Source: Caballeronia udeis
GTDB lineage: Bacteria > Pseudomonadota > Gammaproteobacteria > Burkholderiales > Burkholderiaceae
Length of the DNA: 64,000 nucleotides
NCBI RefSeq assembly: GCF_001544555.2
Contig: NZ_FCOK02000016.1
Coordinates: 62,001 to 126,000 of the forward strand
Direction of reading: 5' to 3'
In this document: positions 10,801 through 21,702 of the stretch, one piece after another
How the letters are laid out: each line of letters begins with the position of its first letter
Numbering within the stretch: the stretch's first letter is position 1
The notes under the pieces: model-generated
Told to the model about the DNA's origin: nothing
Seen by the model: only the letters and a program-made list of their open reading frames with translations
Database searches by the model: none
Made by a program: the position numbers and the translations under genes

Positions 10801-13800
10801 CGCAGCTCGACCCCAGAGAAGGTGGCGCCGTTCATCAACATCCGTTTGGCGGCCTCGTCGCCGAAGTGCCGGGCAAGAACGGCGGGCGCTGCTTGCGCGA
10901 TTGCGCCGTCGCGCAGCCACCCCTCGCACGCGTACTTGCCGTCGCCGTTGTACACGCACACGTCGCTGCCAAGCCCAACGAACCAGGCGAGGCTCATCGC
11001 GTCGCCATCGAACACGCTGATGGTGGGACAAGCGATCGCCTGCAGCGAGCGCTGCAGGGAGAGCGCCACATGCGCCGCTCCTCTGCTGCCCGCGTGAAGA
11101 GGCAGGAAAGCCGGATCATCGCTCGCCAGAATGACGCAGCGGCAAGCCGGCTGCGCGTTGATCAGGCGCACCAGCTCATCGAACTCCCCTAAGAGCGCGT
11201 CGGCGTCGAGCGCGCGCTGATGAACGCGAAGCGTAACAACGACGGCTTGTTGCGCATGCGTTGCCACTTGCAGATAGTGGAACGACGGCTCGATGGCGAG
11301 CGCGCCCGGGCTCGTCTCGACGAGTGGCATCGCCACATCCGGGACCAGCGCCTGCACCTCGCGGACGATGTGACGCGCCAAGTGGCGCTTCAAGAGCCGC
11401 AGCGATTCCTGCGACTTCTCCGCCAAATCCGCAGCCAGGCGATGCGCATAGGCATCGACCTCGTCGGCGGGCAGCACCGGACAGGTCCAGCCTTTGCGCT
11501 GCAACTGCTCGCCAAGGGACACCGGGTTCAGATAAAGCAGGTCGCTCGCGCATGCACGCCCGAAGCGTTCGTCGAAGATCGCGTGCACGCCGGCCGGGCT
11601 GAGGCCGTTGGCCAGATCGGTGAAACCGTAGTGCGCGGATTGAGCGCACACCATGAAGTCGGCGAGCGCGCCGACCATAAAGCCCGCGCCCAAAGCGTCA
11701 CCGCGCATCACCGCGATCACGGGGTAAGGGAACTCGGCGATGACCCGATACAGCTTGTGCTCGATCGCATCGGCGTGCGCCTGGCGAGCCCCCCTCAAGA
11801 AGCTGCCGTCAGCCCCGCTCAGCATCAAGACTTTGGCGTCCGGCTGCGCTTCGACCGTTCGCATCGCGGCCAGCAATTGATCGATCAGGTGAGGCGTGAG
11901 CACATTGCCGCTCTCGCGCTCGTCGATCTTGATCGCAAAGACGCCCCTGCCATGGGAGAACAATTCCACGGATGCGGCCGCATTGCGTTCATCGGGAAGC
12001 GCCGCTGCCGACGGCACGCCACCGAGCGCCATCGTCGGCTTTCCGCGCGTGGCGGGGGGAGCGGCGACGGCGGTGCTCGAGGCCGGCGCGCGTAGCGCGA
12101 CAGCGTTGGGTTTCTTCAGCAGGCTGAGGCCGAACACGACCTGTCGCGGTGCATCGATGGCCAATCCAAGCGGTGCGGATTGCGCAGGGGCGGACAAAAC
12201 CGCAGCGCCAGAAACCATTGCTGCGTGAGCGACAGGGTGTTCGGACATGAGCGACTGAAAGCGCAGGCCGCGCAATTGCACGCATACGTTCCCGTGCGCG
12301 TCGCACATGTCGATATCAAACACCGCCTCGCCAGATGCACTCTTGCCGGGCGCCGGCCGCACCGAGGCGAGCACCGGCTGCGTGCCTGCGAGTACGACCC
12401 TTGCCGAACGAAGTGCGACAGGTTGCGCCGCACCGCCTGCTGACGCCGCAGCCGCTTCCCACGCGGCCCCGAAGAGCGCCGGGTGCAAAACGTAGTCGCC
12501 CGTCGTGTCGGCCAGCTCAGCCGGCATCCGCAGTTCAACGAGCGACGAGGGCAACGCGCGACGGATCGCATCGAGATCAAGCCGTTCGGGCGCGGGGGCA
12601 CCGACGTACGTGACATGGCCCTGGCAATGGACCATGTGTGCGGCATTGTCGTCGCCATGGATCTCGAAGCTCGCCCGATCAGCGCGCTGATCAAACAACG
12701 CGATTGATAACGAAGGCCGCGCGGCGACGATGCCTGGCAGCGCCCACGCCACCTCGCTCAACTCGAGCACGCCGAACTCGCGTTTCGCCGGCATCGAAAC
12801 TTCGAACGCCGCGCGTGCCATTTCCAGGCAAGCCGCTGCGCCGAGCCGTTGCTCGCCGGGCGAGCCGCTCAGGAAGAACTCGCTGCCATCGAATTTCGCA
12901 GCGTAGCGCTGCTCGTTGAAATCCGACACGTTGCGATGCAGCAGCGGATGCAGCGCATCAGACACGACACTCTTGCCGCCGCGCCGGGTCAATGCCTTGA
13001 CGTCGATCCAGTGGCGTTGGCGGGCGAATGGATAGACGGGCAGGCTGACGATCGGCGTCGCGAGCGCATGGAGCTTGCGCCAGTTCAACTCGACGCCTTC
13101 GACCCACTGCTGCGCGAGCAGGTCCAGCTCGCCCGCGGCGGCCTCGCCCGATGCTGGCACCGCACCCGGGCCCGGCTTGAGCCGTCCGCGATAGACGCCA
13201 TCGGCGTCGGTCTGGCCGTTGAGAAACGCCTGCAGCTTCTCGATCAGGGCGTTTTCCGAATCGACTACGAGACTCAACCGCTCGCTCATGGCCTCGCGCC
13301 CGACCTGGAGCGTATGGGCGATGGATTCGAGCGACGGAATCGGCGCGGGCCCGCGCAGCATGCTCAACAGATCGCGCGCCTTGTGCTCGAGCTGCCCGGC
13401 CGTACGTGCCGACAGCGGAACGATCACTGCGCCGCGGCGCTGCGTTGCCTGCGCCACTGGCGCAGGCACGTATTCCTCGATGATCACGTGCGCGTTCGCC
13501 CCCCCTGCGCCGAACGACGAAATGCCGGCCATGCGAGTGAGCGTGCGGCCATCGATCGCCGGCGCGTCCCACGCCCGCAGGGTCTGATTGACGACGAACG
13601 GCGTGCTGTCGAAATCGATATGCGGGTTCAAGCGGCTCGAATGCAGCGACGGCACGATTTGCCGATGCTTGAGCTGCAGCAGCACTTTGGTCAGTCCCGC
13701 GATGCCTGCGGCAGCCTCGCAATGGCCGATGTTGGACTTGGCCGAGCCGATCAGGCAAAAGCCGGTATCGGCGGTGTGTTCGTTGAATACCTTGCTGAGC

Positions 13801-16800
13801 GCGGCGATCTCGATCGGGTCGCCGAGCTTGGTACCGGTGCCGTGCGCTTCGACATAACTGATGTGGCGCGGATCGACGCGCGCCTCGGCCAAGGCTTGGC
13901 GAATCGCGCTGGCCTGGGCCTGCGGGTTGGGCACCGTATAGCCATTGGTCTTGCCGCCGTGGCTGAGCGCACTGCCGCGAATCAAGCCATAGATCTGGTT
14001 ACCGTCGCGCCTGGCGTCGGAGAGCCGTTTGAGCACGACCACGCCCACACCCTCGCCCGGAATGTATCCGCCGCCACCTTCGCCGAAGCTTTGGCAATGC
14101 CCGTCGCTCGAAATGAACTGACCGGCGCTCAACATCAAATACTTGTTGGGATGAATCGTGACGTTCACGCCACCGGCAATGGCAAGCGCCGTGCGCCCGA
14201 GCTTCAAGTCCTGGCAGGCGAGGTGAATGGCCGTCAGCGACGACGAACACATCGTGTCCACCACCATGCTCGGGCCGTGCAGATTGAGAAAATACGAGAC
14301 CCGATTGGCGATGCTCGCCGGATTGCTGGCGAAGCCCATGGGCTTGCCTAGCAGGCTGGCCTCGGCCCCGAGCAGTTGATACTCGCCGTACATCACGCCC
14401 GCATACACGCCCACTTGCGCCGGCAAATCGCCGGGGTTCGGCACCTGCAAGGCGGCGCGTGTACAGCCTGCGTCCTCGATGGCCATCCACGCGTGCTGCA
14501 GGAACAAACGCTCTTGCGGATCGAGGGTTTCAGCTTCCGGCGGCGAGATATTGAAAAAGCGCGCATCGAACTCGTCGACGCCTTCGATGAAGCCGCCCCA
14601 CTTGCTGTAGTGCTTCCCCGGGATCGTCCGATCCTCGCTGTAATACTCGCGCCAGTCCCACCGATCCTTCGGCACTTCAATGATGGAATCCTTGCCGTCG
14701 CGCAAGACTTCCCAGTATGCGTCGATAGTTGGTGCGCCCGGATACCGGCCGCTCAGGCCGACGATCGCGATCGGATCCGCATCCGCGCTATCGCGCGCCG
14801 CATCGCCGCCGCGCTGCGCGTTCGCACGCACGCTCCTGAAGCGAATGCTCGCGCCAGATGCGGCAGACGTCGACGCCAATGCTTGCACCGATGCCTGCGC
14901 CGGCTCGTGATTGGCAAGGAGCGTCGCGAGCTTTGGCGCATGGGCCTTGACGAAGTAGTCGGCGAGCTCGGCAAGGCTCAGGTATTCGAAGAACAACGTC
15001 TTTGGCAGCGGACCGAAGGCGCGCTCGAGCGCGCGAGTGAGATCGAGCGCAAGAATCGAATCGATGCCGTAATCTTCCAGCGGCGCTTGCGGATCCACCT
15101 TGTTCGCCGGCAGCTTCAACAACGCGGCCAACTGCTCGCGCAGGTAGTCCCGGGTCCGCGATGCCACGTCACCGGCCGGCATGTGCGCAAGAACGTCTTG
15201 CGCTGCGGGAACCACCAGGGCCTGCTTGGGCGACGGCGCCCCCTCAGCATCCGGAAGACCCAAAGCCCGCTGCATCGCTGCCACATCGCCTTCCATGGCG
15301 AGCGTCTGATCACACGTGCTCGCGAGGCTGCGATAAAACATCCGCAAGCCGGTCGCCATGCTCATGGGCACGATGCCGGTCTCCTCGCGCAGCCGGGCGC
15401 GGTCTTTGGCGCTCACCTGCATCCCGCCGTCCTGCCACAACGCCCAACGGATCGTGAGCGTACGTCCGAAGCGCTGCCCTGCGGCTACGAACCGATTGCG
15501 CAATGTCGCGAAGTGATCCATAAAGCCGTTGGCGGCGGCATAGTCGGCTTGCCCGAGGTTGCCCAGTGCCGAGCTCAACGACGAGAACAGGACCAGAAAA
15601 TCGAGGTCGACCTCGCGTGTCGCTTCGTCGAGGTTAGCGGTGCCAAGCACCTTGGGTGCGAGCACGCGGCTGAACGCGTCCGCGGTCTTCTTCAGGATGA
15701 AGTCGTCCGCCGTCATGCCGGCACTGTGGAAAATGCCGTTGAGCTGCTTGTGCTCGCTGATGAGCCCGGCAACCAACTGCTTGACCTGGTCTGGGTCCTC
15801 AAGATCCAGTTGCCGGTATTCGAGCGTGCCGCCACCACTCTGCAACGAGGCCAGCACCGCACGCTTGTCCTCCGAGCCTTCGATATCGGCCGGCGCGGCG
15901 CGTCCGGTCAGAATGACGCGCGCATGCTCCGTGCGCCGCAGGATCTCGCGCGCGAACACCGCGCCGAGGCCACCCAGGCCACCCGTGATGAGATACACGC
16001 CGTGATCCTTGAACGCAGCGCCTTCGGCGACCGGATTCGCGCTCTCCTCCTGCAGCAGTTGCCAATGCGCGACATATCTCACGCGGTCTTCATAGCGGAT
16101 CAGCACGTCGTGCGGCTGATTGCTCTCGGCAATGAGATGCGCTGCAAGCGCCGCCGAGTCGGTACGCTCATCGGTGAAAACGAGCTGCGCGACGACCATC
16201 GGATTCTCGAGAGCCGCAGTCTTAAACAGTCCAGAAAGCCCGGCGAACACCAGATTCTCTTCCCCACTCGGCAGCACAAACTGGACTACCGTACGATGCT
16301 TCGGCTTATCCTCGATCGCAATCTTCAGTATACCGAAACATGCCATGGACAGCTGTGCGTAGCGGTGAGCAAGATTACCTTCGCTCACCTGCAACGTCGT
16401 GGTCTCGCAGCCGAACGCCTGCGTGTCGATGTCGGGCAGCGCGCACAACACGACGTGCCGTGTGACATCGGCCGCAGCGACGCTCGAGGCAATCGCCGGC
16501 TTCCATAATTCAGTCGCGAGCAGCGCCCCGCGCTGCTCGCGACCGATCGCGCGCGCCGTGAATCCTTGAATCTGCACGCAGACATTGCCCTCGACGTCGC
16601 ACAAATCGATATCGAGCTTCACGAACTTGTCATTGGCTTCAGCCTGCGAGGTGCGGCGCACCCACGCGAACATCTCTTCGGTGCAAGCCGAAAGCACGCG
16701 CACGCGATCGAGCGCGAACGGCACGACGGCGGTGGCGGGCGGCTGGCGCATGTCGACCAGCAAAGCTGTTGCGGCCTGCAAGGCGCCGTCCATCAGGCTC

Positions 16801-19142
16801 GGGTGAAGGACGAAATGCTCGCTGCCGGCCCGGGCGGCAGCCGGCAACGCCAGCCGTGCCAGCAACTCGTGCTCGCCGCGCCGCAGGGTTTGGATAGCGC
16901 GATGCGCAGGCCCGTAGTGCAAACCCATGGCCGCGAAGGCCTCATAGAGGCTATCGGCTTCCCATTGGTCCAGCCCCATCGACATCTCGAGCGCGGTCAC
17001 ATTGACGCTCGCCTGAACCGGCAGATCGCCCCAACTGCCACGACCTTGGCAATGGATGATGGAGTCGTCGCTGTAGATTTCGAATTCGATGTCTGCGTCA
17101 TCCATCACCAGCGCGATATCGACTTGCTTGTGCGCGGCAACGATGATCGGCTGGACCCACACGATGTCGCGCAGCTCGAAAGCGCGGATCTCCGACGGCC
17201 GGGGGACGGCACGCTCGATCGCGGCACGCGCCATTTCCAGCGCCGCTACGCCCGGCAGGACCTTGTCGAGCGCCGCGTCGCCCTGTTCCTGAGGCCTCAC
17301 GCGTACCACGTGATCCCTGAGGAAGAACGCATCCGCGGACAGGGTCGAGCTATAGCGATGCTCATTCAGATCGGACGTGTTCGCGTGCAGCAGCGGATGC
17401 AGTTGCAGCACGCCCGCCGCGGGCGGCGTCGCCTCGATCCAGCAGCGCTCTTTGGCGAAGACATAGGTCGGCAGGCACACCCGTTTGGGTTTGGCGAGCG
17501 CGTGAAGCTTGGGCCATTCCACCACCTCCGCGCGAACCCAAGCCGCCGCGAGCTTGCTCAGTTCCCCTTCAGGGAACACAGTCTCGCCGCTCTCAATGTA
17601 GGCACGCAAGAGCGCAATGAGCTCGGGCACGGCCTCGGCCACGAAGGCCGCCCGGCACTCCATCGCCTCGCGGCCGCTTTGCAGCGTGTAGGCGACGTCG
17701 GCCAGATCGATGCGCTCCGCCGGCTCGGCCAGAAAATCGGCCAGCCGTTCCGCGTAGGCACGCAGGCTCGCCTGCGATTTGGCCGAGATCGGGACAATCA
17801 CGGGTTTGGCCGCGCGCCTTGCGCGCGTGCTCTGCGCCGCCGCGTGCTGCTCGATCACAATGAACGCGTTGGTACCGCCTACCCCGAGACTGTTGACCGC
17901 GGCGCGGCGCGGCGTGCGGCCCTGCGCCAGCCGGCGGAGACCGGGCTCGATGGTGAACGGCGTGTTCTCGAACTTGATCCTTGGATTGGGCTCCTTGTAA
18001 TTGACGGCGGGTGGAACGATGCCGTGCTTGACCACGAGCACCGCCTTGATCAACCCGGCGATGCCGGCCGCCGCTTCGAGGTGGCCGATGTTCGCCTTCA
18101 CCGCACCGAGTGCGCAGAACCCCTTTTCGCCGGTGTATTCCTTGAAAGCTGCGGAGAGCGCCTTGACCTCTTCCGGGTCGCCCATCGCGGTGCCGGTGCC
18201 GTGGGCTTCGACAAACCCGATAGAAGCGGCATCGACGTCGGCATTGCGCAAGGCAGCGCCGATGCAGGCAATCTGGCCTTTCGCGCTGCTTGCGGCATAG
18301 CTCATCTTGCCCTTGCCGTCGTTGCTGATTGCGGAACCCTTGATGACAGCGTGAATGTTGTCGCCATCACGAATAGCGTCGGAAAGACGCTTGATCAGCA
18401 CGAGCCCGACGCCACTGCCGAACACGACGCCGTCGGCACCCGCATCGAAAGGACGCACGCACCCCGACTTCGAGAAGATGTAGCCATCTTTATAGAGGTA
18501 GCCCTGAGCGTGCGGCACGCGCACGCTCACGCCGCCCGCCATTGCCATGTCGCATTCGCCGTTAAGCAGGCTGAGCCGCGCCTGATGCAGCGCCACGATC
18601 GACGTCGAGCATGCCGTCTGGATCGTCATGCTCGGCCCGGTCAGATTCAGCTTGTAGGAAACGTAGGTGGCGAGAAAATCCTTGTCGTTGCCAAGATGGG
18701 TCGAGCCGGCAGTCACCTTCTCGAAGCGATCATCAAGGTTGACGAAGTTCGCGAAATAGCTGGTGGCGACCCCGCCCCCGCCGGCGAACACACCGACATT
18801 TTGCGGGCCACGGCCGGCGTAGCCGGCGTCCTCCAGCGTCCCCCACGCGCACTGCAGGAGCAGACGGATCTGGGGATCCATCAGCTCCGCTTCCAATGGC
18901 GAGATCTTGAAAAAGCCCGGGTCGAAACGATCGACGTCATTTAACGTCGCCGAGACTTTCACATAGTTGCGCCCGGCAATGTCTGCCTCGCTCACGCCGT
19001 TACGCCTGAGCTCGTCATCAGACATCGTCTGGATGCTGTCACGCCCTGCACAGAGATTGTCCCAGAACGCGGACACGCTATCGGCACCCGGAAATTTTCC
19101 GGACATGCCGATGATCGCAACATCGTCGCCCTTGATATTCAC
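1824..19142 (-). CDS. PKS D: 5772-residue trans-AT polyketide synthase with four KS, three ECH and two tandem-ACP pairs
   Basis: Approximate domain order by residue: KS1 5-432 (TACSTS, HGTGT, NIGH); DH1 581-861; KR1 1045-1240 (GQADYAAAN); ACP1 1320-1400 (YGIDSI); KS2 1457-1891 (TMCSSS); DH2 2064-2301, lacking the catalytic His and Asp; three enoyl-CoA-hydratase domains 2386-2585, 2618-2820 and 2848-3060; ACP2a/2b near 3164 and 3267 ([10 protein letters not shown]); KS3 3369-3790; DH3 3977-4230; ACP3a/3b near 4316 and 4431 ([10 protein letters not shown]); a DH-like double hotdog 4516-4811 ([10 protein letters not shown]); KS4 4835-5258 (HGTAT); DH4 5450-5731. No AT is seen, so loading is in trans. 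The start is a GTG preceded by a weak purine stretch. The protein opens directly with KS1, so its donor is probably the free ACP encoded just upstream. It ends after DH4 and is completed by PKS E through an ATGA overlap. Confidence 0.96.
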   Translation of the reverse strand: MNIKGDDVAIIGMSGKFPGADSVSAFWDNLCAGRDSIQTMSDDELRRNGVSEADIAGRNYVKVSATLNDVDRFDPGFFKISPLEAELMDPQIRLLLQCAWGTLEDAGYAGRGPQNVGVFAGGGGVATSYFANFVNLDDRFEKVTAGSTHLGNDKDFLATYVSYKLNLTGPSMTIQTACSTSIVALHQARLSLLNGECDMAMAGGVSVRVPHAQGYLYKDGYIFSKSGCVRPFDAGADGVVFGSGVGLVLIKRLSDAIRDGDNIHAVIKGSAISNDGKGKMSYAASSAKGQIACIGAALRNADVDAASIGFVEAHGTGTAMGDPEEVKALSAAFKEYTGEKGFCALGAVKANIGHLEAAAGIAGLIKAVLVVKHGIVPPAVNYKEPNPRIKFENTPFTIEPGLRRLAQGRTPRRAAVNSLGVGGTNAFIVIEQHAAAQSTRARRAAKPVIVPISAKSQASLRAYAERLADFLAEPAERIDLADVAYTLQSGREAMECRAAFVAEAVPELIALLRAYIESGETVFPEGELSKLAAAWVRAEVVEWPKLHALAKPKRVCLPTYVFAKERCWIEATPPAAGVLQLHPLLHANTSDLNEHRYSSTLSADAFFLRDHVVRVRPQEQGDAALDKVLPGVAALEMARAAIERAVPRPSEIRAFELRDIVWVQPIIVAAHKQVDIALVMDDADIEFEIYSDDSIIHCQGRGSWGDLPVQASVNVTALEMSMGLDQWEADSLYEAFAAMGLHYGPAHRAIQTLRRGEHELLARLALPAAARAGSEHFVLHPSLMDGALQAATALLVDMRQPPATAVVPFALDRVRVLSACTEEMFAWVRRTSQAEANDKFVKLDIDLCDVEGNVCVQIQGFTARAIGREQRGALLATELWKPAIASSVAAADVTRHVVLCALPDIDTQAFGCETTTLQVSEGNLAHRYAQLSMACFGILKIAIEDKPKHRTVVQFVLPSGEENLVFAGLSGLFKTAALENPMVVAQLVFTDERTDSAALAAHLIAESNQPHDVLIRYEDRVRYVAHWQLLQEESANPVAEGAAFKDHGVYLITGGLGGLGAVFAREILRRTEHARVILTGRAAPADIEGSEDKRAVLASLQSGGGTLEYRQLDLEDPDQVKQLVAGLISEHKQLNGIFHSAGMTADDFILKKTADAFSRVLAPKVLGTANLDEATREVDLDFLVLFSSLSSALGNLGQADYAAANGFMDHFATLRNRFVAAGQRFGRTLTIRWALWQDGGMQVSAKDRARLREETGIVPMSMATGLRMFYRSLASTCDQTLAMEGDVAAMQRALGLPDAEGAPSPKQALVVPAAQDVLAHMPAGDVASRTRDYLREQLAALLKLPANKVDPQAPLEDYGIDSILALDLTRALERAFGPLPKTLFFEYLSLAELADYFVKAHAPKLATLLANHEPAQASVQALASTSAASGASIRFRSVRANAQRGGDAARDSADADPIAIVGLSGRYPGAPTIDAYWEVLRDGKDSIIEVPKDRWDWREYYSEDRTIPGKHYSKWGGFIEGVDEFDARFFNISPPEAETLDPQERLFLQHAWMAIEDAGCTRAALQVPNPGDLPAQVGVYAGVMYGEYQLLGAEASLLGKPMGFASNPASIANRVSYFLNLHGPSMVVDTMCSSSLTAIHLACQDLKLGRTALAIAGGVNVTIHPNKYLMLSAGQFISSDGHCQSFGEGGGGYIPGEGVGVVVLKRLSDARRDGNQIYGLIRGSALSHGGKTNGYTVPNPQAQASAIRQALAEARVDPRHISYVEAHGTGTKLGDPIEIAALSKVFNEHTADTGFCLIGSAKSNIGHCEAAAGIAGLTKVLLQLKHRQIVPSLHSSRLNPHIDFDSTPFVVNQTLRAWDAPAIDGRTLTRMAGISSFGAGGANAHVIIEEYVPAPVAQATQRRGAVIVPLSARTAGQLEHKARDLLSMLRGPAPIPSLESIAHTLQVGREAMSERLSLVVDSENALIEKLQAFLNGQTDADGVYRGRLKPGPGAVPASGEAAAGELDLLAQQWVEGVELNWRKLHALATPIVSLPVYPFARQRHWIDVKALTRRGGKSVVSDALHPLLHRNVSDFNEQRYAAKFDGSEFFLSGSPGEQRLGAAACLEMARAAFEVSMPAKREFGVLELSEVAWALPGIVAARPSLSIALFDQRADRASFEIHGDDNAAHMVHCQGHVTYVGAPAPERLDLDAIRRALPSSLVELRMPAELADTTGDYVLHPALFGAAWEAAAASAGGAAQPVALRSARVVLAGTQPVLASVRPAPGKSASGEAVFDIDMCDAHGNVCVQLRGLRFQSLMSEHPVAHAAMVSGAAVLSAPAQSAPLGLAIDAPRQVVFGLSLLKKPNAVALRAPASSTAVAAPPATRGKPTMALGGVPSAAALPDERNAAASVELFSHGRGVFAIKIDERESGNVLTPHLIDQLLAAMRTVEAQPDAKVLMLSGADGSFLRGARQAHADAIEHKLYRVIAEFPYPVIAVMRGDALGAGFMVGALADFMVCAQSAHYGFTDLANGLSPAGVHAIFDERFGRACASDLLYLNPVSLGEQLQRKGWTCPVLPADEVDAYAHRLAADLAEKSQESLRLLKRHLARHIVREVQALVPDVAMPLVETSPGALAIEPSFHYLQVATHAQQAVVVTLRVHQRALDADALLGEFDELVRLINAQPACRCVILASDDPAFLPLHAGSRGAAHVALSLQRSLQAIACPTISVFDGDAMSLAWFVGLGSDVCVYNGDGKYACEGWLRDGAIAQAAPAVLARHFGDEAAKRMLMNGATFSGVELRRRSGAIQVFEPQEVMPGALRLAETLVSFPVEALADWTAGKRQAVPAPDDELAPGEAAEDVPAPENRKPIVLEFGVVTAISHADGILEVLMEDRDAKNMFSDAFSDGMREVFAHVEASHEYKVVVITGFGTYFSLGGTSETLLAIHEGRARFTDNQVFRLPLSCSVPVVAAMQGHGIGAGWALGMFADFAIFSEESRYYSPYMSYGFTPGAGATLIFPRTTGYDLARETLLTARDYSGTDLEERGLRQTVLPRNEVLAAAMDLARAIAQNERKRLVEIKRRWTEAQQLPLEETLALELAMHERTFVGQADTLARIQSRIGAQVAGPAQAVARPPVATPASVPQGNASVGLDAVAASLRQLLAHELRIPEHEIGDDEPFVSLGLDSITGVTWIRKINEIHATAIEAVKVYSYPTLIQLARHVLELTGASVADPLAPAVLPAVTLAEEAAPREAAVPAIAAHLRTLLAHELRMDEHEIGDTEQFVDLGLDSITGVTWIRKINETYGTSIEAIKVYSYPTLERLSGFVAQEAAKAGTLVGPSVVERAGQPVLQPVIQPATHTIVTPAVISLASWREPSRTKTAAAPRAASDDAIAVIGLAGQFPHAKDLDAFWRNLAEGRDCVDEVSRTRWDIDRHYQKGDAAPGKTYSKWMGALDEYDLFDPAFFNISPREARSMDPQQRLFLQACWNGIEHAGYDPKALAGSRCGVFVGSSASDYHQLSRREQLSGQGFTGAAPSILAARIAYFLDLHGPGLSIDTACSSSLVAIASACDSLLSGGSDLALAGGVNVLSGPSMHIMTSQLGMLSPDGRCSTFDDRANGIVLGEGVGVVVLKRFADAERDGDCIHGIVRGWGVNQDGKTNGITAPNAESQAQLQHEVYDRFCIDPAGIGLIEAHGTGTPLGDPIEVAGLKSSFQRYTERRAYCALGSVKSNIGHCLTAAGVSGFIKVLLALEHEQLPPTVHYKRLNRHIALENSPFYINDSLRTWPRNDDEPRRAAVNSFGFSGTNAHVVVEEHRDRMRRADEPPRAVLVPLSARSADQLMQKVHDLLAFLRARKGPALDLQRITYTLQVGREAMNERLAFIVASVDELIEKLQAVAGQAQTDGRVSVAGAYRGQVADKNDMPHALYADADFQTMVGKWLDQKAYPMLGELWSKGLRLDWTRLYTDGTPRRTALPAYPFAKERYWIDEADDVPHASAATLHPLVHVNTSNLSRQAYRTAFSGSEFFLHDESGRSSRQLPASVYLEMARAAVVDATPDSEAACALELRDVEWMPADGIGPLAIELAALRNGAVAFEVRDAQGGAVRCIGSATLLAGAAPVMLDLALLRQQLAPQGAPSVRHRAVREIFAGHQEQLLHLVVPESEAATLAQYVLHPSLLDGALQAAFALAAGTSATPLTTAMLDSLRVLLPCARDMFAWVRRGSNTHTIDIDLCDQDGRVCVCIKGFALRTAQATGVGQLSVSPAAIELPGPAAAGTGPREAGPVAGSPCIDLSPPTAASAPAISQEQLQRELKASLAEVLFMQPSDVSINKSFTELGLDSIIGVEWVSAINTQYGTDIAATRVYDYPSVKDLAAHLAAQISAAAPLDVAPVVQEQAMAVQPAPQPVRVVQAVTTSVPVISLEQLQRELKASLAEVLFMQPSDVSINKSFTELGLDSIIGVEWVNAINTQYGTDIGATRVYDYASVKDLAAYLAAQISAAEPGEVAAAVQEHHAVMPSVALTTPIPASVVAPRARAVSRFARDEAIRFAPKYDQHYKDLYFYSPDGEGDFEADGEFSVRYRFSPETNVCLQEHVVFGEHLLPTDTYVELVHSACRSYFDMQNICLSRISIVNPLLGNKGRDSHVKVVFRRNGDELQFFVKSSPTPGFENDKLHMQGFIALANASPRPALLRGFAVEKTLSGTEIPTNVGIYYAPLQTLSFGASAAHGDIRIREHGFTFLVSPFALYGGLCTVINYAAHLATKHYGVSDDQFLPHRIGELAVSGALDAREYRCYAEIRALERDAIEFYFEIVDAAGLAVLVVDTITLRRVGGTTIRQQAAAARSVVTDRPERARASRGVQEEKIAIIGMACRYPKSEDVTAFWENLKEGRDCVTEIPAERWADFGDWYHPDPRHPHTSYSKWAGMLERIDTFDPLFFGISPAEAELIEPQQRIFLEECWKTIESAGYAPGALSNTACGVYVGCASGDYVRVLNNENQDTAGAAFMGTSTAILAARISYYLNLKGAALAIDTACSSSLVAVHLACESIRCGDNELALAGGINLLATPIGHILTSQVGMPSHHGRCATFDAAADGIVFSEGCGVLLLKPLSKALEDNDRILGVISASGTNQDGRSNGITAPSSKAQEQLLGEIYGKFDIDPRRISLVEAHGTATPLGDPIEVGALNSVFRASGVGRDGCALGSVKSNIGHTGFAAGVAGMVKALLCIQHRKLVPSIHYQTPNPHIDFTSSPFTVNTEYRDWECGGPRVAAVSSFGFSGTNAHVVIEEYPCDETAEPRAHSAAPRNEVAVPLSARAGAQLKQQVANLLEFLRAAREPVDLQRLAHTLQVGRDAMEHRVGFVVNSVDELERTLQGYLDGKQRLDGAYRGATTRDDEALSVFADDEDMRRVIEQWFARANLHKLMNLWARGMDLDWSDLYRGERLRPLSLPTYPFAKESYWPRPGSGAPRAAIARAAAHLHPLLHRNTSDLSHQRYESRFDGSEFFLAAHQVKARPVLPAVVYLEMVRAAIEDALPAGHACQQLKLDHVAWAQSLVVTGPRRVAVVVFAETDGQIDFEVTSCVDDDGQDGQEILHCQGHGVPGPAAAVPPLDLPQLMQKMTRGRIDAAALYPRFAAMGLEYGPAFQGIVAIHQGGGELLVELRLPDAARQAQDYVLHPSLMDSALQGSIMLIAGDDAAGARPALPFALESLRIVSACTSDMFAWVRRTDRAAGASQELIKVDIDLCDCSGTVCVQMHGFSSRPMTAASVAADDGSQLLSIIERVLKDELSADEAVEMTRLDI
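4710..5595 (-). other. DH-like double-hotdog domain placed after the ACP pair in PKS D
   Basis: Residues ~4516-4811 of PKS D. The first hotdog keeps the full HxxxGxxxxP signature ([10 protein letters not shown]), but the second lacks the Asp usually found in HPxxxDxxxQ; the matching stretch reads [10 protein letters not shown]. The position after the tandem ACPs and before KS4, rather than between KS and ACP, is not that of a normal dehydratase. It could act as an isomerase, cyclase or Michael-addition ('branching') domain. The function is not determined from sequence. Confidence 0.7.
5721..6298 (-). repeat. Direct DNA repeat encoding tandem ACP3a/ACP3b of PKS D
   Basis: Two copies of about 230 bp, 5721-5950 and 6069-6298, are nearly identical at the DNA level, with only scattered substitutions. 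They are separated by a ~118 bp linker. Each encodes one ACP with the [10 protein letters not shown] motif. Such identity points to a recent duplication or ongoing gene conversion. Confidence 0.85.
9225..9740 (-). other. Tandem ACP2a/ACP2b with beta-branching Trp flag
   Basis: Two ACPs of PKS D, with phosphopantetheine Ser near residues 3164 and 3267, share the stretch [15 protein letters not shown]. The Trp six residues after the Ser matches the DSxxxxxW signature reported for ACPs that recruit HMG-synthase beta-branching enzymes. Unlike ACP3a/3b, their flanking linkers have diverged. Confidence 0.82.
9960..11990 (-). other. Three consecutive enoyl-CoA hydratase (crotonase) domains inside PKS D
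   Basis: Residues ~2386-3060 of PKS D. The third domain has strong features of the ECH2-type decarboxylases of beta-branching cassettes (PksI/MupK/CurF type), such as [17 protein letters not shown] and [12 protein letters not shown]. The first keeps a crotonase core ([17 protein letters not shown]). The second is more divergent ([10 protein letters not shown]). They are followed by two ACPs with the DSxxxxxW flag of beta-branching carrier proteins. Read together, this is an in-line beta-branch processing unit; whether domains 1 and 2 are catalytic is uncertain. Confidence 0.85.
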
Positions 19143-19185
19143 TTTTCTTTAATCTCTTAAGAAGACAGTTCGCAGCAGCAGCCGA

Positions 19186-19452
19186 TTACTGGGAGCGTTC
19201 GAGGCAGCTTGTGTAGACGCGGCAAAGATCGCCGAACGTGCGGATGTCGGTGATCATCACGTCCTCGCGCAGGAATGGATCGATGCCGAGTTCCTCTTCG
19301 AGGCCGGCGATCAGCGCCGCGACCGTGAGCGAAGTGAAGCCGAGGTCGTCGACGATTTCGCTCTCGTCGGTGAGCTCCGGCAGGTTGAGATCGCGCTGCG
19401 CCGCGATGTTGCGGATGACCTTCTCGATGGTTTGCTTGATGTCGTCGCTCAT
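19186..19452 (-). CDS. Free-standing acyl carrier protein
   Basis: An 88-residue protein of normal ACP size. The candidate phosphopantetheine serine is S41 in LGFTSLTVAAL, so the usual Asp before the Ser is replaced by Thr, as in some specialised carrier proteins. The ATG is preceded by AGGAA. It lies 14 bases after the SDR gene and 43 bases before PKS D, which starts directly with a KS. Together with the AMP-dependent ligase two genes upstream, it most likely carries the starter unit that KS1 of PKS D accepts. This role is inferred from context; the family assignment is firm. Confidence 0.9.
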   Translation of the reverse strand: MSDDIKQTIEKVIRNIAAQRDLNLPELTDESEIVDDLGFTSLTVAALIAGLEEELGIDPFLREDVMITDIRTFGDLCRVYTSCLERSQ

Positions 19453-19466
19453 TTCCTAATCCCCTG

Positions 19467-20204
19467 TCAGACCGTCAATCCGCCGTCTACGACAAACGTT
19501 TGGCCAGTGATGAATTTCGATTCGTCCGAAAGCAGAAACTTGACGACGGAGGACACGTCTTCCACCGTCCCCAGGCGACCCAGCGGCGTCTGGCGCACGA
19601 TGCGGCCTTTTTGCTGCTCGGTGAGTCCGTGGGTCATTTCCGTTTCCATGAAACCGGGTGCGACCGAATTGACGCGCACGCCCATGGACCCCAATTCCCT
19701 CGAGAGGCTTCTCGTCAGGCCGTCGAGCGCGGCCTTGGTCGCGCTGTAGGCGCCGACGCCCTTGAAGCCACGCACGCCGACAACCGATGACACATTCACA
19801 ATGGCGCCCGCGCCGCGGACCATCATCTGCTTCACGCACAACTGCGACAGGCTGATCGCGCCACCCAGGTTGACGGAGATCATTTGCGAAATGTCCTTGC
19901 TCTTCATCGTCGTGAGGATCCCCTCGTGCGCCATGCCCGCGCTATTGACGAGGTAGCCCACGCGGCCATGCTGCTCGCGTACGCGTTGCAAGAAGCCCGA
20001 GAGCATGTCTTCGTCGGCGATGTCGACGGACTCCCAGTAGAGCCGGCCTTTGCTTTGCGCGATCGCCAGTTCGAGCTCGGAGGTCGGGTTGCGGCTGAAA
20101 GTGGCCACTCTGTAGCCGGCTGCAATCAGCGACTCGCAGAGGGCCAATCCCAGGCCTTTGCTGCCGCCGCTGACCACGGCGACTCGTGTACTAGATTCGA
20201 TCAT
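19467..20204 (-). CDS. Short-chain dehydrogenase/reductase, FabG-like
   Basis: A 245-residue protein, typical of 3-oxoacyl-ACP reductases. The N-terminal nucleotide-binding motif reads SGGSKGLG. The catalytic stretch contains INVSS followed by YSATK (Ser...Tyr-x3-Lys). The C-terminal FVVDGGLTV is also typical of FabG. It sits between an acyl ligase and a free ACP, so reduction of an ACP-bound starter or of a released polyketide ketone is plausible. It has no membrane segment or signal peptide. The substrate cannot be read from sequence. Confidence 0.93.
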   Translation of the reverse strand: MIESSTRVAVVSGGSKGLGLALCESLIAAGYRVATFSRNPTSELELAIAQSKGRLYWESVDIADEDMLSGFLQRVREQHGRVGYLVNSAGMAHEGILTTMKSKDISQMISVNLGGAISLSQLCVKQMMVRGAGAIVNVSSVVGVRGFKGVGAYSATKAALDGLTRSLSRELGSMGVRVNSVAPGFMETEMTHGLTEQQKGRIVRQTPLGRLGTVEDVSSVVKFLLSDESKFITGQTFVVDGGLTV

Positions 20205-20223
20205 TTGGTTGTCTCAGCTTTAC

Positions 20224-21669
20224 TCATGCAAGGGGTTGCTCTAATGCGGCTTGCGGCGTTGCGTCGTCTTCGCCTTCGTCTCCGTCTTTAGCCACTGCCT
20301 CGGTCTTGCTGATGCGGATCTTCTTGAAGCGCGTACCGACCAGGCTCTGCTGATCTGCGATGGTGATGAGCCCTGGCACCTTGAACGGGCTCAAATGCTG
20401 CTGGCACTGCTCGATGATGCGGCGCTTGAAAACCGCCGGCTCTTCATCGCGCTCGAGAACGCACTCGGCCCAGACCATCTGCCCAACCACCGGGCTCAGC
20501 TTTTTCCGGACGACCACATCCTTCACGTTGTCGAGCGTGAGCAAAAAGCTCTCGATCTCGACCGGGAACACCTTCTCGCCGGCTACATTAATTATTTCGG
20601 ACTCGCGCCCGAGGATCTTGAAGTACTCGCCGTCGACTTCGACTTTGTCGCCGGTGTTGTACCAGCCGTCGGCATCGAACGGGCTCGGCGAATTGAGATA
20701 ACCGAGCATCGGCTGAGCGCTCTTGATCCAGAGCACCCCGTCGCGTACTTGCACATCGAACCCCTCTCCGCCGATCTTCATCCACTTCGATGACGAGTTC
20801 TTCGATTGCGTCGCCAGGATGCCGAGCTCGGAGAGGCCATACGTCTGCTTCAAGGTCACGTTCGGGAGAGTCGCGTGCAAGCTGGCGAGCGTCGATTCGG
20901 GCATCGCCTCCGTGCCGTAGGTGATGACCTTCAATGACGAGAGGTCGTAATGCTCGTGCGCGCGCGACATCAGCAGCATGGTCAAGAACGACGGCGTAGT
21001 TGGCAGCAGCTCAACCTGGAACCGTTCGACGCAGGCGCAAATGTCCTTCGCTTGCCGTGAAGCGCAAGTGACGACCGTACCGCCGTTGAAGATCACCGCG
21101 AACAACGTGTTCAAGCCGCCGATGTGATCGAGCTTCAAGAACAGCAGCGTGCGGAACGACGCGCGCACACGCTCGCGATACTTGCTGACCATGCGTTCAT
21201 AGTCGAGCAGCACGGCTTTGCCCTTGCCCGTACTGCCGGATGTGAAGATAACGACGCCCGCCCGGCCCTCGGCCACCATCGGCTCAAGCAGCTCGTGCAG
21301 TGGCGCGCCGCTCGATGGCAGCGCACGATGTTGCGTGGTCTCGGGCGTGATCGGCCCTTGTGCCGCAACGGTAATCAGCCGCGAAGCGCCAACGGTGGCC
21401 AGGCGCTCCTCGATAAGACTCCGGTCGTCCTCGGCAAGCGGAATAACAATGCATCCGCACGCGAGCAACGCCTGGACGAGCGCAATTACATCGATGTGGT
21501 AGTCCGCCACCAGTCCCACGCGATCGCCCGCTCCAATGTTCCAGCCGCGAAGCGCCTCGCCCCACTGCTCGGTCTTCGCAACGAACCCGGCATAGGTAGC
21601 CGAACCCGATTCATCGACCGAGATGATTCGCTCCCCGAAATTCTCGAGACGTTCTTTTATCCAGTCCAT
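20224..21669 (-). CDS. AMP-dependent acyl-CoA/acyl-ACP ligase (ANL superfamily)
   Basis: A 481-residue adenylate-forming enzyme. Visible motifs: the P-loop TSGSTGKGKAVLLD, the aromatic-acid/fatty-acid ligase stretch YGLSELG, the hinge region YNTGDKVEVDGEYFKILGR, SEIINVAGEKVFP, and a C-terminal Lys in FKKIRISK. It is somewhat shorter than FadD-type ligases. It lies directly upstream of the SDR and the free ACP and so probably activates a carboxylic acid starter and loads it on that ACP. Its substrate (fatty, aromatic or short-chain acid) is unknown. Confidence 0.93.
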   Translation of the reverse strand: MDWIKERLENFGERIISVDESGSATYAGFVAKTEQWGEALRGWNIGAGDRVGLVADYHIDVIALVQALLACGCIVIPLAEDDRSLIEERLATVGASRLITVAAQGPITPETTQHRALPSSGAPLHELLEPMVAEGRAGVVIFTSGSTGKGKAVLLDYERMVSKYRERVRASFRTLLFLKLDHIGGLNTLFAVIFNGGTVVTCASRQAKDICACVERFQVELLPTTPSFLTMLLMSRAHEHYDLSSLKVITYGTEAMPESTLASLHATLPNVTLKQTYGLSELGILATQSKNSSSKWMKIGGEGFDVQVRDGVLWIKSAQPMLGYLNSPSPFDADGWYNTGDKVEVDGEYFKILGRESEIINVAGEKVFPVEIESFLLTLDNVKDVVVRKKLSPVVGQMVWAECVLERDEEPAVFKRRIIEQCQQHLSPFKVPGLITIADQQSLVGTRFKKIRISKTEAVAKDGDEGEDDATPQAALEQPLA

Positions 21670-21702
21670 TACCGTGTCCTCAAAGTGTTCGCCGGCACCC
21701 GG

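Noticed and set aside
16566..18944. Plus-strand open frame of 792 codons
   Set aside because: Antisense shadow of KS1-DH1 of PKS D.
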